Shown: in pieces, positions 9,771 through 18,255 of the stretch
How the letters are laid out: each line of letters opens with the position of its first letter
Numbering within the stretch: position 1 is the first letter of the stretch
NCBI RefSeq assembly: GCF_913775425.1
Contig: NZ_CAJYIS010000066.1
Location: 1-47,491, forward strand
DNA: 47,491 nucleotides
Reading direction: 5' to 3'
Origin: an uncultured Enterococcus sp.
GTDB lineage: Bacteria > Bacillota > Bacilli > Lactobacillales > Enterococcaceae
Notes under the pieces: model-generated
Told to the model about the DNA's origin: nothing
The model's input: the letters and a program-made list of their open reading frames with translations, nothing else
The model's database searches: none
Made by a program: the position numbers and the translations under genes

Positions 9771-12700
9771 TTAATCTAACGGGTTTTTTACTGCTTCTTC
9801 ATCACGAGGTAAGACAGTTGGTTTTTGATGTTGTGCATCTTTTGCACTTTGTTGTTCAGCGTATTTTGTCAACGCATCCACAGTTAGTAAATCATCATCT
9901 TCATCGTCCATGTCACGCAATTCGATTTCTTGATCTTCGATATCTAATACGCGCATATCAAGTCCTAATGATTGTAATTCTTTTACTAATACGCGGAATG
10001 ATTCTGGAACACCAGGTTTTGGAATTGGTTCACCTTTAACGATCGCTTCGTATGTTTTCACACGACCAACCACGTCATCGGATTTGTACGTTAAGATTTC
10101 TTGTAAAGTATATGCCGCACCGTAAGCTTCAAGTGCCCATACCTCCATCTCACCAAAACGTTGTCCACCAAATTGAGCTTTCCCTCCAAGTGGTTGTTGC
10201 GTTACTAATGAGTAAGGTCCGATCGAACGAGCATGTAATTTGTCATCAACCATGTGGGCCAATTTGATCATATACATGACACCGACTGAAATACGTCCAT
10301 CGAATGGTTCACCTGAGCGTCCATCATAAAGAACTGTTTTCGCGTCACGAGCCATACCCGCTTCACGTACAGTTTCCCATACGTCCTCATCTGATGCACC
10401 ATCAAATACTGGAGTTGCTACGTGGATACCTAATTGACGGGCAGCCATTCCTAAATGCAATTCTAATACTTGTCCGATATTCATCCGTGATGGTACCCCA
10501 AGTGGGTTCAACATGATATCGACTGGTGTACCGTCTGGTAAGAAAGGCATATCTTCTTCAGGCATGATGCGTGAAACTACCCCTTTATTTCCGTGACGTC
10601 CGGCCATTTTATCTCCTTCGTGAATTTTACGTTTTTGAACGATATAAACACGAACTAGCATATTGACACCTGGTGATAATTCATCGCCAGCTTCACGGGT
10701 AAAGATCTTCACATCATGGATGATCCCGCCACCACCGTGAGGAACACGTAATGATGTATCGCGTACTTCACGCGCTTTTTCACCAAAGATCGCATGCAAC
10801 AAGCGTTCTTCAGCTGAAAGTTCAGTTACCCCTTTAGGAGTGACTTTCCCAACTAATAGATCGCCATCTTTTACTTCAGCACCAATGCGGATAATCCCCA
10901 TTTCGTCTAAGTGTTTCAAGGCGTCTTCACCAACGTTTGGAATCTCGCGAGTGATTTCTTCAGGTCCTAATTTTGTATCACGTGCTTCTGATTCATATTC
11001 TTCAATATGGACTGAAGTATAGACATCATCTTTCACAAGACGACGACTCATGATAACCGCATCCTCGTAGTTATACCCTTCCCAAGTCATGAAGGCTACA
11101 AGAACGTTTTGACCTAATGCCATTTCACCGTTTTCCATCGATGGTCCGTCAGCTAATGTATCCCCAGCTTCTACTTTTTCATGTAAAGAAACAAGTGGAC
11201 GTTGGTTATAACTTGTACCTGAGTTTGAACGACGGAATTTTGTTACTGAGTACGTATCTAAAGTACCATTGTCACGACGAACACGAATTTCTTTCGCATC
11301 CACGTATTCAACGATTCCATCATGTTTACATAGTAAAGCAGCACCTGAGTCATGCGCTGATTTGTATTCCATACCAGTTCCGACCCATGGAGATTTAGGA
11401 TTGATCAATGGAACAGCTTGACGCTGCATGTTGGCACCCATCAAGGCACGGTTGGAGTCATCGTTTTCCAAGAAAGGAATACATGCTGTCGCAACGGCAA
11501 CTACTTGTTTAGGTGATACATCCATATAATCGATTTTATCAATTGAGATCTCTAAGTTTTCACTTGTTGCACGAGCCATTACGACATCGTTTGTAAACGT
11601 ACCATCTTCATTTAAAAGACTGTTCGCTTGGGCTACAACATAATGATCCTCGATGTCTGCTGTTAAATAATCGATTTGATCCGTTACACGACCTGTTTCA
11701 CGGTCTACACGACGGTAAGGTGTCTCAATAAATCCATATTTATTAACTTTCGCGTATGAAGCCAAACTATTGATTAACCCGATATTTGGTCCCTCAGGTG
11801 TTTCAATCGGACACATACGCCCATAGTGAGAATAATGTACGTCTCGGACTTCATAACCAGCGCGGTCACGAGTCAATCCACCAGGTCCTAAGGCTGATAG
11901 ACGACGTTTGTGTGTCAACTCACCTAACGGATTGGTTTGATCCATGAACTGTGACAACTGAGAAGAACCAAAGAATTCTTTGATACTTGCCACTACTGGA
12001 CGAATATTGATTAATTGTTGTGGTGTTAGTGTTTCCGTGTCTTGGATCGACATACGTTCACGTACTACACGTTCCATACGGGCTAAACCGATTCTAAATT
12101 GGTTTTGTAATAATTCACCAACTGAACGGATACGACGGTTTCCTAGGTGATCGATGTCATCTACGTTTCCGATATTTTCCATTAAGTTGAAGAAATAGCT
12201 CATTGAGGCAATGATATCTGCAGGACGTACTGTGCGTACTTCGTCTGTTGGATAACCATTACCGATCACTGTCACTTCACGCTCAGGATCTAGTGGTGAA
12301 AAGACTTTGATGACTTGAACTGTCATTGGATCAGTCACAACACCATCTTCTGAAGGATAGTACGTTACTGCGTTTAAACCATTGACTAATTGCTCACCTA
12401 AAAATTCATCCATGATTTGATGTGTGATCACAGTTCCTTTTTCAACTAAGATCTCACCTGTTTCAGGATCAACTAAGGTTTCTGCTAAAGTTAAGTTTAG
12501 TAAGCGTGTGCGTAGGTCTAGTTTCTTGTTCACTTTATAACGACCAACAGCTGCTAAATCATAACGACGTGGGTCAAAGAAACGGGCATTTAGCAAGTTA
12601 CGAGAACTATCCGCAGTTTTTGGCTCACCTGGACGTAGACGTTCATAAACATCTTTTAGTCCTTCTTCAGTACGAGAATCACTTGCATTTTTGTGTAAAT

Positions 12701-13379
12701 CTTTTTCGATCGTGTTACGTAAAGACTCACTTTCACCAAAAATCTCAAAAATCGTATCGTCAGAACCAAAACCTAATGCACGAACCAATACTGTCAAAGG
12801 AATTTTACGTGTACGGTCGATACGTACATATGAAATATCTTTGGCATCTGTTTCCATCTCTAACCATGCGCCACGGTTAGGGATCACAGTTGATCCAAAA
12901 CCTTCTTTACCATTTTTATCTACTTTTCCGTGGAAATAAACTCCCGGAGAACGAACCAATTGAGAAACGATAACACGTTCCGCACCATTGATGATGAATG
13001 TTCCTTGCTCTGTCATTAACGGGAAATCGCCAAAGAATACTTCTTGAGCTTTGATCTCGCCTGTTTCACGGTTTGTTAAACGTAACGTTACGTGTAAAGG
13101 TGCAGAGTAGTTTGCATCATGTGCGCGTGCTTCTTCCACCGTATATTTCGGTGTTTTCAATTCATAGTCGACAAATTCAAGTGATAAGTTTCCATTAAAA
13201 TCATCAATCGGCAAAATGTCTTCAAACATTTCTCTTAATCCTTCATCTAAAAACCATTGATAAGAGTCAGTTTGAATCTCAATCAAATTCGGTAATTCCA
13301 ATACTTCACTGATCCGTGCGAAACTTCTACGTTCGCGGTGCTTTCCGTATTTTACTACGTGTCCAGCCAAGCTCTTCAC
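9771..13379 (-). CDS. rpoB: DNA-directed RNA polymerase subunit beta
   Basis: This is the 1202-residue beta subunit of RNA polymerase, starting [12 protein letters not shown] as in enterococci. The rifampicin region ([12 protein letters not shown] through [11 protein letters not shown]) is wild type at the positions usually changed in resistance. The C-terminal tail after residue about 1150 is acidic and then diverges from the E. faecalis protein as I remember it, which argues for another species. The gene has its own promoter at 13605-13633 and is not preceded by rplL within the window. Confidence 0.98.
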   Translation of the reverse strand: MKSLAGHVVKYGKHRERRSFARISEVLELPNLIEIQTDSYQWFLDEGLREMFEDILPIDDFNGNLSLEFVDYELKTPKYTVEEARAHDANYSAPLHVTLRLTNRETGEIKAQEVFFGDFPLMTEQGTFIINGAERVIVSQLVRSPGVYFHGKVDKNGKEGFGSTVIPNRGAWLEMETDAKDISYVRIDRTRKIPLTVLVRALGFGSDDTIFEIFGESESLRNTIEKDLHKNASDSRTEEGLKDVYERLRPGEPKTADSSRNLLNARFFDPRRYDLAAVGRYKVNKKLDLRTRLLNLTLAETLVDPETGEILVEKGTVITHQIMDEFLGEQLVNGLNAVTYYPSEDGVVTDPMTVQVIKVFSPLDPEREVTVIGNGYPTDEVRTVRPADIIASMSYFFNLMENIGNVDDIDHLGNRRIRSVGELLQNQFRIGLARMERVVRERMSIQDTETLTPQQLINIRPVVASIKEFFGSSQLSQFMDQTNPLGELTHKRRLSALGPGGLTRDRAGYEVRDVHYSHYGRMCPIETPEGPNIGLINSLASYAKVNKYGFIETPYRRVDRETGRVTDQIDYLTADIEDHYVVAQANSLLNEDGTFTNDVVMARATSENLEISIDKIDYMDVSPKQVVAVATACIPFLENDDSNRALMGANMQRQAVPLINPKSPWVGTGMEYKSAHDSGAALLCKHDGIVEYVDAKEIRVRRDNGTLDTYSVTKFRRSNSGTSYNQRPLVSLHEKVEAGDTLADGPSMENGEMALGQNVLVAFMTWEGYNYEDAVIMSRRLVKDDVYTSVHIEEYESEARDTKLGPEEITREIPNVGEDALKHLDEMGIIRIGAEVKDGDLLVGKVTPKGVTELSAEERLLHAIFGEKAREVRDTSLRVPHGGGGIIHDVKIFTREAGDELSPGVNMLVRVYIVQKRKIHEGDKMAGRHGNKGVVSRIMPEEDMPFLPDGTPVDIMLNPLGVPSRMNIGQVLELHLGMAARQLGIHVATPVFDGASDEDVWETVREAGMARDAKTVLYDGRSGEPFDGRISVGVMYMIKLAHMVDDKLHARSIGPYSLVTQQPLGGKAQFGGQRFGEMEVWALEAYGAAYTLQEILTYKSDDVVGRVKTYEAIVKGEPIPKPGVPESFRVLVKELQSLGLDMRVLDIEDQEIELRDMDDEDDDLLTVDALTKYAEQQSAKDAQHQKPTVLPRDEEAVKNPLD

Positions 13380-13598
13380 CCCTCTAAAATTTCTTTCAAA
13401 ATAGCTATCATAAATTTTACATTTTTATTACAAAAATTAAAATTTAGTGACAAAGAACATTTTTTACGGGTTTAGGACAAAAAAAAACCAAAAATAGATT
13501 CCCTTCGTTAAATGAAGTTTTCTACTTTTGCTCCTTATCCTACGGCCGAAACGGACAATAGATCGTTTCTGCTCCCTGCACTTGCGATAGTTTTTGCT
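13380..13598 (-). other. Untranslated leader of rpoB
   Basis: About 219 nt separate the predicted start point from the rpoB ATG. Read on the minus strand, the leader holds a 6-bp hairpin with arms GAAACG and CGTTTC (13548-13553, 13564-13569), a small CTTC/GAAG hairpin (13503-13517), then a run of nine T at 13479-13487, and finally an A/T-rich stretch before the ribosome binding site. There is no convincing ORF. It could be an attenuator, but the hairpin before the T run has only four pairs. Confidence 0.5.
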
Positions 13599-13604
13599 CT
13601 ATTA

Positions 13605-13633
13605 ACTATACAGATATTTTCAGAAAAAGTCAA
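13605..13633 (-). promoter_or_regulatory. rpoBC promoter
   Basis: On the minus strand TTGACT (13628-13633) and TATAGT (13605-13610) are separated by exactly 17 bases, each one base from the sigma-A consensus. It faces rpoB, and transcription would start near 13598. Confidence 0.85.
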
Positions 13634-13673
13634 GGAAAAACTATTGTCTTTTCATCTTGATTATTTCCTACAA

Positions 13674-13702
13674 TAGACAGCCACTCCAGACTTCTTTATA
13701 CT
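13674..13702 (+). promoter_or_regulatory. birA promoter
   Basis: TAGACA (13674-13679) and TATACT (13697-13702) with a 17-base spacer lie 33 bases before the chosen GTG start. The same pair of hexamers and spacer is found before ndh2. Confidence 0.7.
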
Positions 13703-13734
13703 ATGAAACAACTATACAAAAAAGGATGAGTCAT

Positions 13735-14703
13735 GTGAGTACAAAAACCAAAATCTTAGAAGTGATGAAACAAGCACCCGATACTGTCTTTTCGGGAGAA
13801 AAGCTTGCCCAGTTACTTGATCTATCACGCACTTCGATTTGGAAAGCGATTCGTGAGCTAGAAAAAGAAGGCTATCGCTTCGAACATTTAAAAACCGGCT
13901 ATCTTTATAGACAGTCGGATGTTTTAGAGCCAAATGAAATGAGCTGTGAGGCATTGCCTAGTACACAAATCTACTTGAAAAAATCGACTGATTCCACGAT
14001 GAACGATGCCAAAAACGGCTTACTTTCACATGTTCAAACACCAGCGCTATTTGTTTCAGAAGCTCAAGATGGTGGTCACGGACGCTTTAATCGTCCCTTC
14101 TTTTCTCCTGAAGGCCAAATTTATATGAGCCTATTGATCGAGCCGCATCAAACATTTGAAGAATTGCCTCAGTATACGTTACTTGCGGCTGTAGCTTTAG
14201 CACTGGCCATCGATGAATTGGCTGGAGTGTCTTGTGAAATCAAGTGGGTCAACGATATTTATCTAGATGGCAAAAAAATTTGTGGGATTTTATCCGAAGC
14301 TACTAGCGACATTGAAACTGGACAAATCAGCAGTGTCACAATTGGGATCGGCATCAATTTTTCGATTGATCCAGCTGATTTTCCCAAAGAAATCGCGCAA
14401 AAAGCGCGTTCAATCTTTAACAATCAAACAGCGACAACTACTCGTAATCAGTTGATCCAACTGGTTTGGAAAAACTTTTTCGAGTTACTTGATAGTCTTC
14501 CAGATCAAAGCTACATGAAAATCTATCGTCAAAAATCGCTAGTTTTAAATCGCGAAGTTTCATTTACTAAACAACAAACTCAATATACAGGTATTGCAAG
14601 AGAAATCACTGAAACGGGAGAATTAGTAGTCGATACACCGACTAAACAATTCAAGTTGTCTTCAGGTGAGATCAGTCTGACCCATATTGAAAAATATTTT
14701 TAA
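13735..14703 (+). CDS. birA: Bifunctional biotin ligase / biotin operon repressor BirA
   Basis: BirA joins biotin to carrier proteins such as the acetyl-CoA carboxylase biotin subunit and in its two-domain form also represses biotin genes. This 322-residue protein has an N-terminal winged helix-turn-helix (about residues 5-60, with L-D-L-S-R-T-S-I-W-K-A-I) and a ligase domain containing G-H-G-R-F-N-R and K-W-V-N-D-I-Y motifs. The biotin-binding loop usually reads GRGRxx, so G-H-G-R-F is a small variant. The start is taken as GTG at 13735, placed after an AAAGGATGAG ribosome binding site and giving the usual (M)STK N-terminus. The frame is open upstream to 13657, but that would place the start before the promoter -10 box. 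It is convergent with dmkA across repeat copy B. Confidence 0.9.
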   Translation: MSTKTKILEVMKQAPDTVFSGEKLAQLLDLSRTSIWKAIRELEKEGYRFEHLKTGYLYRQSDVLEPNEMSCEALPSTQIYLKKSTDSTMNDAKNGLLSHVQTPALFVSEAQDGGHGRFNRPFFSPEGQIYMSLLIEPHQTFEELPQYTLLAAVALALAIDELAGVSCEIKWVNDIYLDGKKICGILSEATSDIETGQISSVTIGIGINFSIDPADFPKEIAQKARSIFNNQTATTTRNQLIQLVWKNFFELLDSLPDQSYMKIYRQKSLVLNREVSFTKQQTQYTGIAREITETGELVVDTPTKQFKLSSGEISLTHIEKYF

Positions 14704-14738
14704 AGAAAAAAGAAGCTGTGACAAAATGCTGCCACAGC
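14704..14738 (-). terminator. Terminator hairpin for dmkA transcripts (end of repeat copy B)
   Basis: GCTGTGACA (14715-14723) pairs with TGCCACAGC (14730-14738) with one mismatch. On the minus strand it is followed by TTCTTTTTTCTTT. It lies at the far end of the repeat as seen from dmkA. Confidence 0.65.
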
Positions 14739-14878
14739 CTCTAAAGATCAGAATAAACGGTGTTCCAGAAGTAGCTCCTTTGAAAATAAGCCGCATCATG
14801 ACCGAAATAGATGAATCTATTATCGGAATGATACGGCTTATTTCTTAGAGCTGCCCACTTCTGTCACAGCCTTTTTTT
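14713..14878. repeat. Dispersed palindromic element, copy B
   Basis: The copy has the left hairpin (14715-14738), a spacer with CCAGAAGTAGCTCC (14765-14778), a central hairpin (14785-14842) with arms AATAAGCCG and CGGCTTATT plus inner pairs, and a right end TGTCACAGC (14862-14870) followed by seven T. The right end is complementary to the left arm GCTGTGACA, so the whole element can also close on itself. It fills the gap between convergent birA and dmkA, and its T run overlaps the dmkA stop codon. Confidence 0.85.
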
Positions 14879-15833
14879 AACGTAAGATCAATGTTAGTAC
14901 AAACGTTAAGGCATATGCGCTATTGAATAAAATCATATTTTTGATAGCATAGCCAAAGCTTTGTGGTTGATCAACTTGTTTTTTGTGGTTCATCAAATGC
15001 TTGTGTACAATCGGCAAGGTCAAAAAGACCAAAAGTTGTTCCCATGAAAAAACGCCAAATGGCCAACCAATCAAAATAACTAGATAACAGCTATACATCA
15101 AAAGCTGAAACAAGCGCAACGCTGGTTTTTTTTGGATATGATAGACCAATGTGTAACGTTGGTTTTCGATATCCGTTTCAAAATCGCGTAAGTTATTAGC
15201 TAACATGATATCGGCAATCGTAAACATCAACTGTAAGGCTGCCCAAATCATCGCTAAAATTTGCCAGACATTTCCATTCAATGAGAATATTCCTGTTGAA
15301 AATTGAAAAGATAAGAAAAAGACCGGGTCTGTAAACGTATTTAAATACACAACGATGGCAAAAATCCCTAGCCCCATCGTCACTCCACTGAATAGTTCTC
15401 CTAAAGGCATTCGCGATAAGGGAAGTGGTCCGAATGTATAAAAAATACCTACCAAGCACATCAATCCACCAAAAACAAACACAAACCATCCTGTCAAAAT
15501 ACTCAAACTAAACCCAACGATCGCTGATAATCCCATCATAAAAAAAATCAAATGGCGAATCGTAACAGGATCGAGTTGCTCTCTGCCGATGACATTTTGT
15601 TCGTATTTATAACTAGTAGACTTCGCTTTCGTATAATCCATGTAATTGTTGATTGCGGTCGTAGTCATATCAAATAGCAACATCCCAATAAAAAAGAATA
15701 ACGTGTATCCAAAATGGAACTGTTTGAAATACGTACTAGCGAATAATACACCAATAATAAATGGGAAAAAACTTGCGATTTTTGTTTGGATTTCCACGAC
15801 TTCTAAAAAGGTGCGTAACGTTAACGGTCGCAT
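14877..15833 (-). CDS. dmkA: 1,4-dihydroxy-2-naphthoate polyprenyltransferase (DmkA, MenA/UbiA family)
   Basis: This 318-residue integral membrane enzyme would attach a polyprenyl tail to 1,4-dihydroxy-2-naphthoate, making demethylmenaquinone. The first UbiA motif is N-N-Y-M-D at about residues 62-66 and the second N-N-L-R-D-F-E-T-D at about 213-221, and there are about eight or nine hydrophobic segments. It resembles the MenA paralogue that sits in the Listeria EET locus (DmkA). It starts 10 bases after fmnB and is probably cotranscribed with it. The TAA stop (14877-14879) lies in the T run that bounds repeat copy B. A housekeeping MenA role is also possible, since no other men genes are visible. 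Confidence 0.88.
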   Translation of the reverse strand: MRPLTLRTFLEVVEIQTKIASFFPFIIGVLFASTYFKQFHFGYTLFFFIGMLLFDMTTTAINNYMDYTKAKSTSYKYEQNVIGREQLDPVTIRHLIFFMMGLSAIVGFSLSILTGWFVFVFGGLMCLVGIFYTFGPLPLSRMPLGELFSGVTMGLGIFAIVVYLNTFTDPVFFLSFQFSTGIFSLNGNVWQILAMIWAALQLMFTIADIMLANNLRDFETDIENQRYTLVYHIQKKPALRLFQLLMYSCYLVILIGWPFGVFSWEQLLVFLTLPIVHKHLMNHKKQVDQPQSFGYAIKNMILFNSAYALTFVLTLILR

Positions 15834-15843
15834 CTCTCTCCTC

Positions 15844-16947
15844 CTATTTTAGATCTGCTCGATTCCCCATCTTAAAACCAGAATCGCCGCCTAATTCAAA
15901 ATTATCTTTGATCCCATCTGTAATATAGACGACACCTTCTTTAGTGACGAAGATCGCGTCAGTACCTTTTGGGGTCTGTTCTTCGATATACTTCAATCCT
16001 TCTTTGACACCTTTATCAAAAGCTACAGTCGTTAATCCATCGCCGTCGATCGATTTATCCGTGATTACCGACACACTAGCTACGTCATTATCATAAGGAT
16101 AACCCGTTTTAGTATCAAAAATATGGTGGTAACGTTGACCATCTACATCCAAGTAGCGTTCATAAATTCCTGAAGTGACTACCGTCTTGTTTGATTCTTT
16201 TACTGTTCCTAAGACATTACCACGTGCCGTATTAGGATCTTGGATACCGATCGTCCAAGGCTCGTCTTCTCCTCTAGGGCTATTACCTAGCACAAAAACA
16301 TTTCCACCTAAATCAACGATTGCGGTCGTAACACCATTATCTTTCAATACTTTTACGACTTCATCTGTAATATACCCTTTAGCGATCGCACCAAGATCCA
16401 TGATCATTCCTTTTTCTTCTAGATAGACCGTCTTATCTTGATCATTTAATTTTACTTTGTGATAATCAACTAATTTTAGTGCTTGATCGATCTCAGATTG
16501 CGCAGGTTTGCGTGCATCATCAAAACCAATACGCCATAATTGCGTGATTGCTCCAATTACGAGATTGAATCCACCATCAGATTTCACGCTATAATCGTAT
16601 GCTTGTTTGACAAGATCATAAATATCATCAGATACTTTTACTGGTTCGATCCCCGCTTTTTCATTAATTGCATCGATCTCAGAACCACTTTGATTGATTG
16701 TGATCTGATCTCCCAGTTTTTCTACACGTGCAAAAGCAGGTTTAAGCACGTCTTCTTTTCCTTCATCATAGATGCGAATCTTTACATATGTACCTAAAAG
16801 AAATTTTTCTTGCATATATGGTTCTGATCGTAACTTTCGGCTCGTTGTGCTTGTCTGGGTGCTACTTGTTGTTTGATCGTTTGTCTGACAAGCACTTAAT
16901 CCGACTGTCATTAGTGCTAACCCTAAAATAAGCCAAGATTTTCTCAT
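15844..16947 (-). CDS. fmnB: FAD:protein FMN transferase, lipoprotein (ApbE family, FmnB)
   Basis: ApbE enzymes split FAD and link FMN to a threonine of a target protein outside the membrane. This 367-residue protein has a lipoprotein signal with lipobox L-S-A-C (Cys20), a low-complexity Ser/Thr linker, and the ApbE motifs D-L-G-A-I-A-K-G-Y, V-D-L-G-G-N-V and H-x-F-D-T-K-T-G-Y-P, which bind FAD and magnesium. The lipid anchor keeps it on the outer face of the membrane beside its likely substrate PplA, encoded directly upstream. A TATAAT box at 16981-16986 suggests a promoter of its own after the partial terminator downstream of pplA. The role follows the Listeria FmnB system. Confidence 0.93.
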   Translation of the reverse strand: MRKSWLILGLALMTVGLSACQTNDQTTSSTQTSTTSRKLRSEPYMQEKFLLGTYVKIRIYDEGKEDVLKPAFARVEKLGDQITINQSGSEIDAINEKAGIEPVKVSDDIYDLVKQAYDYSVKSDGGFNLVIGAITQLWRIGFDDARKPAQSEIDQALKLVDYHKVKLNDQDKTVYLEEKGMIMDLGAIAKGYITDEVVKVLKDNGVTTAIVDLGGNVFVLGNSPRGEDEPWTIGIQDPNTARGNVLGTVKESNKTVVTSGIYERYLDVDGQRYHHIFDTKTGYPYDNDVASVSVITDKSIDGDGLTTVAFDKGVKEGLKYIEEQTPKGTDAIFVTKEGVVYITDGIKDNFELGGDSGFKMGNRADLK

Positions 16948-17010
16948 CGCTTTTCGTTCCTTTCTATTGTCTTGTGTTCTATTATACTAAAGCTACTTAA
17001 AAACAGAAGA

Positions 17011-17046
17011 AAAACTTGACGCAGTTGCCCACATCAAGTTTTTTTC
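17011..17046 (-). terminator. Terminator-like hairpin between pplA and fmnB
   Basis: AAAACTTGA (17011-17019) and TCAAGTTTT (17034-17042) form a 9-bp stem with a 14-nt loop and T runs on both strands. For pplA transcripts it would act as a full or partial terminator, letting pplA be made in excess over fmnB and dmkA. Confidence 0.6.
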
Positions 17047-17069
17047 ATCTTACTATTTTAAAAGAAGGT

Positions 17070-18014
17070 CTATTTGCTTTCTACGTAGTTGTCGACTTCA
17101 ATTGTTTTTGTATCACCTTTTTGAGCGGCATTGATCAATTGTTCAGCATACAATACGAATGAATGGAAACTATGTGTTGCACCAGTCACGACATCAATGT
17201 TTCCTGGATTTCCATCTTCTTTACTCATTTCAGAAACTAACTCTTCATTGAATTTTGCAATATATTCTTTTGGTCCAATTCCTGATTTAGCTTCCATTTT
17301 TTCATTGTATTCTGTGTCATCTTTCTTAGACTTGCCGTCTTTATCCAAATAGTCAAAGTTTGATTCTGTGATCTTACCATCTTTGACAACGATCGAGAAG
17401 TCTGCATGATAGCCATTGCTGTCATTTTTTTCTTTCAATGTGTACGTACCATCTTTAAGTGGTGCACCATTGTCGATTTCGATTGTATCTGTATCCCCGA
17501 TACGTGCAGCTTGGATCAATTGTTGTGCATAGTTTTGGAAGTCATGGAAGCTATGTGTTGCACCAGTAACCACATCGATTGAACTTGGATCTTGTTTAGA
17601 AACTAATGCTGAATTGAATTGTTCTAAATATTCTTTTGGTCCAATTCCTGATTTAGCTGTCATTTTTTCATTGTATTCTGTGTCATCTTTTTTAGACTTA
17701 CCATCTTTATCTAGGTAGTCCATATCAGATTCTGTAATTTTTCCATCTTTAACGACGATTTTAAATTCCGCATGGTAGCCATTGCTATCATTTTTTTCTT
17801 TCAATGTATACGTACCATCTTTTAAATCCATTCCTTTTGCTTCTTCAGTAGTAGAAGATGCTGTTGAAGAACTTGTAGTTGATGATGACGTCATAGAAGA
17901 GCTAGCTGTGCTGCTTGTTTTTGCATCATCTGTTTTGTCTGCGGTACAAGCACCTAATGCGATGGTAGATAGTGCTAACATCGTGAGACCTGTAACAATT
18001 TTTTTTGTTTTCAT
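17070..18014 (-). CDS. pplA: Flavinylated extracellular electron transfer lipoprotein with two FMN-binding domains (PplA)
   Basis: This 314-residue lipoprotein has a signal peptide with lipobox A-L-G-A-C (Cys23), then a Ser/Thr-rich linker (about 30-58) that would reach through the wall. Two FMN-binding domains follow (about 64-175 and 184-295). Each carries the flavinylation motif D-V-V-T-G-A-T-H-S; the FMN-linked threonines should be Thr153 and Thr280. The two domains are nearly identical over their first 65 residues, a sign of recent duplication or gene conversion. In Listeria, PplA carries electrons from the membrane quinol pool to ferric iron or other outside acceptors. It has the best promoter in the window (18067-18095) and is divergent from ndh2. 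Confidence 0.93.
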   Translation of the reverse strand: MKTKKIVTGLTMLALSTIALGACTADKTDDAKTSSTASSSMTSSSTTSSSTASSTTEEAKGMDLKDGTYTLKEKNDSNGYHAEFKIVVKDGKITESDMDYLDKDGKSKKDDTEYNEKMTAKSGIGPKEYLEQFNSALVSKQDPSSIDVVTGATHSFHDFQNYAQQLIQAARIGDTDTIEIDNGAPLKDGTYTLKEKNDSNGYHADFSIVVKDGKITESNFDYLDKDGKSKKDDTEYNEKMEAKSGIGPKEYIAKFNEELVSEMSKEDGNPGNIDVVTGATHSFHSFVLYAEQLINAAQKGDTKTIEVDNYVESK

Positions 18015-18066
18015 TCTTTCCCCACCCTTTAATTGGTTATTTTTTATAGTTTGTGATTACTTTAAC

Positions 18067-18095
18067 ATTATAATACGGTTACATTGTCCTGTCAA
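18067..18095 (-). promoter_or_regulatory. pplA promoter, perfect sigma-A consensus
   Basis: On the minus strand TTGACA (18090-18095) and TATAAT (18067-18072) are separated by 17 bases, a perfect match to consensus. The ATG of pplA is about 50 bases from the -10 box. Bases just upstream of and including the -35 read GGAAACGATTGACA, which loosely resembles a cre site but has several mismatches. Confidence 0.88.
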
Positions 18096-18114
18096 TCGTT
18101 TCCAAAAATCAATA

Positions 18115-18146
18115 TTCACAAATAAGCTTTTTCTCATATTTGTGAA
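18115..18146. promoter_or_regulatory. Inverted repeat between the pplA and ndh2 promoters, candidate operator
   Basis: TTCACAAATA (18115-18124) and TATTTGTGAA (18137-18146) are perfect inverted copies separated by 12 bases. They lie midway between the two outward-facing -35 boxes (18095 and 18164). The TTGTGAA/TTCACAA half-sites are those of Rex-type sites, but their order is reversed, so no regulator can be assigned. Confidence 0.5.
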
Positions 18147-18163
18147 AAAATTATAAAAGTTGT

Positions 18164-18192
18164 TAGACAAATACAAAAAAACAATTTATACT
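18164..18192 (+). promoter_or_regulatory. ndh2 promoter
   Basis: TAGACA (18164-18169) and TATACT (18187-18192) with a 17-base spacer face ndh2. The leader is about 57 bases and ends in an AAGGAGAGAG ribosome binding site. Confidence 0.75.
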
Positions 18193-18255
18193 ATAGAAAA
18201 ATAGCAATTATACTGCATATTTTACTAATTGAATACTTAAGGAGAGAGAAAAATT

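Noticed and set aside
11810-11990. Rifampicin-resistance changes in rpoB
   Set aside because: The residues usually altered (in QLSQFMDQ and [10 protein letters not shown]) are all wild type.
9818-12939. Several open frames of 60-124 codons antisense to rpoB
   Set aside because: They lack ribosome binding sites and family similarity and lie fully within a highly conserved gene; they are frame shadows of rpoB codon use.
13657-13734. N-terminal extension of birA from ATG 13657
   Set aside because: It would include the promoter -35 and -10 boxes and has no ribosome binding site; GTG 13735 has one and gives the usual N-terminus.
17250-17850. Tandem DNA repeats as a CRISPR array or minisatellite
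   Set aside because: There are only two long blocks, which encode the duplicated FMN-binding domain of PplA.
18082-18105. CcpA cre site at the pplA promoter
   Set aside because: The AAACG core is present but the second half-site is shifted and mismatched at several positions; mentioned only in passing.
18115-18146. Classical Rex operator in the pplA-ndh2 gap
   Set aside because: Rex sites read TTGTGAA then TTCACAA; here the order is reversed with a 12-base gap, so only a generic operator-like repeat is reported.
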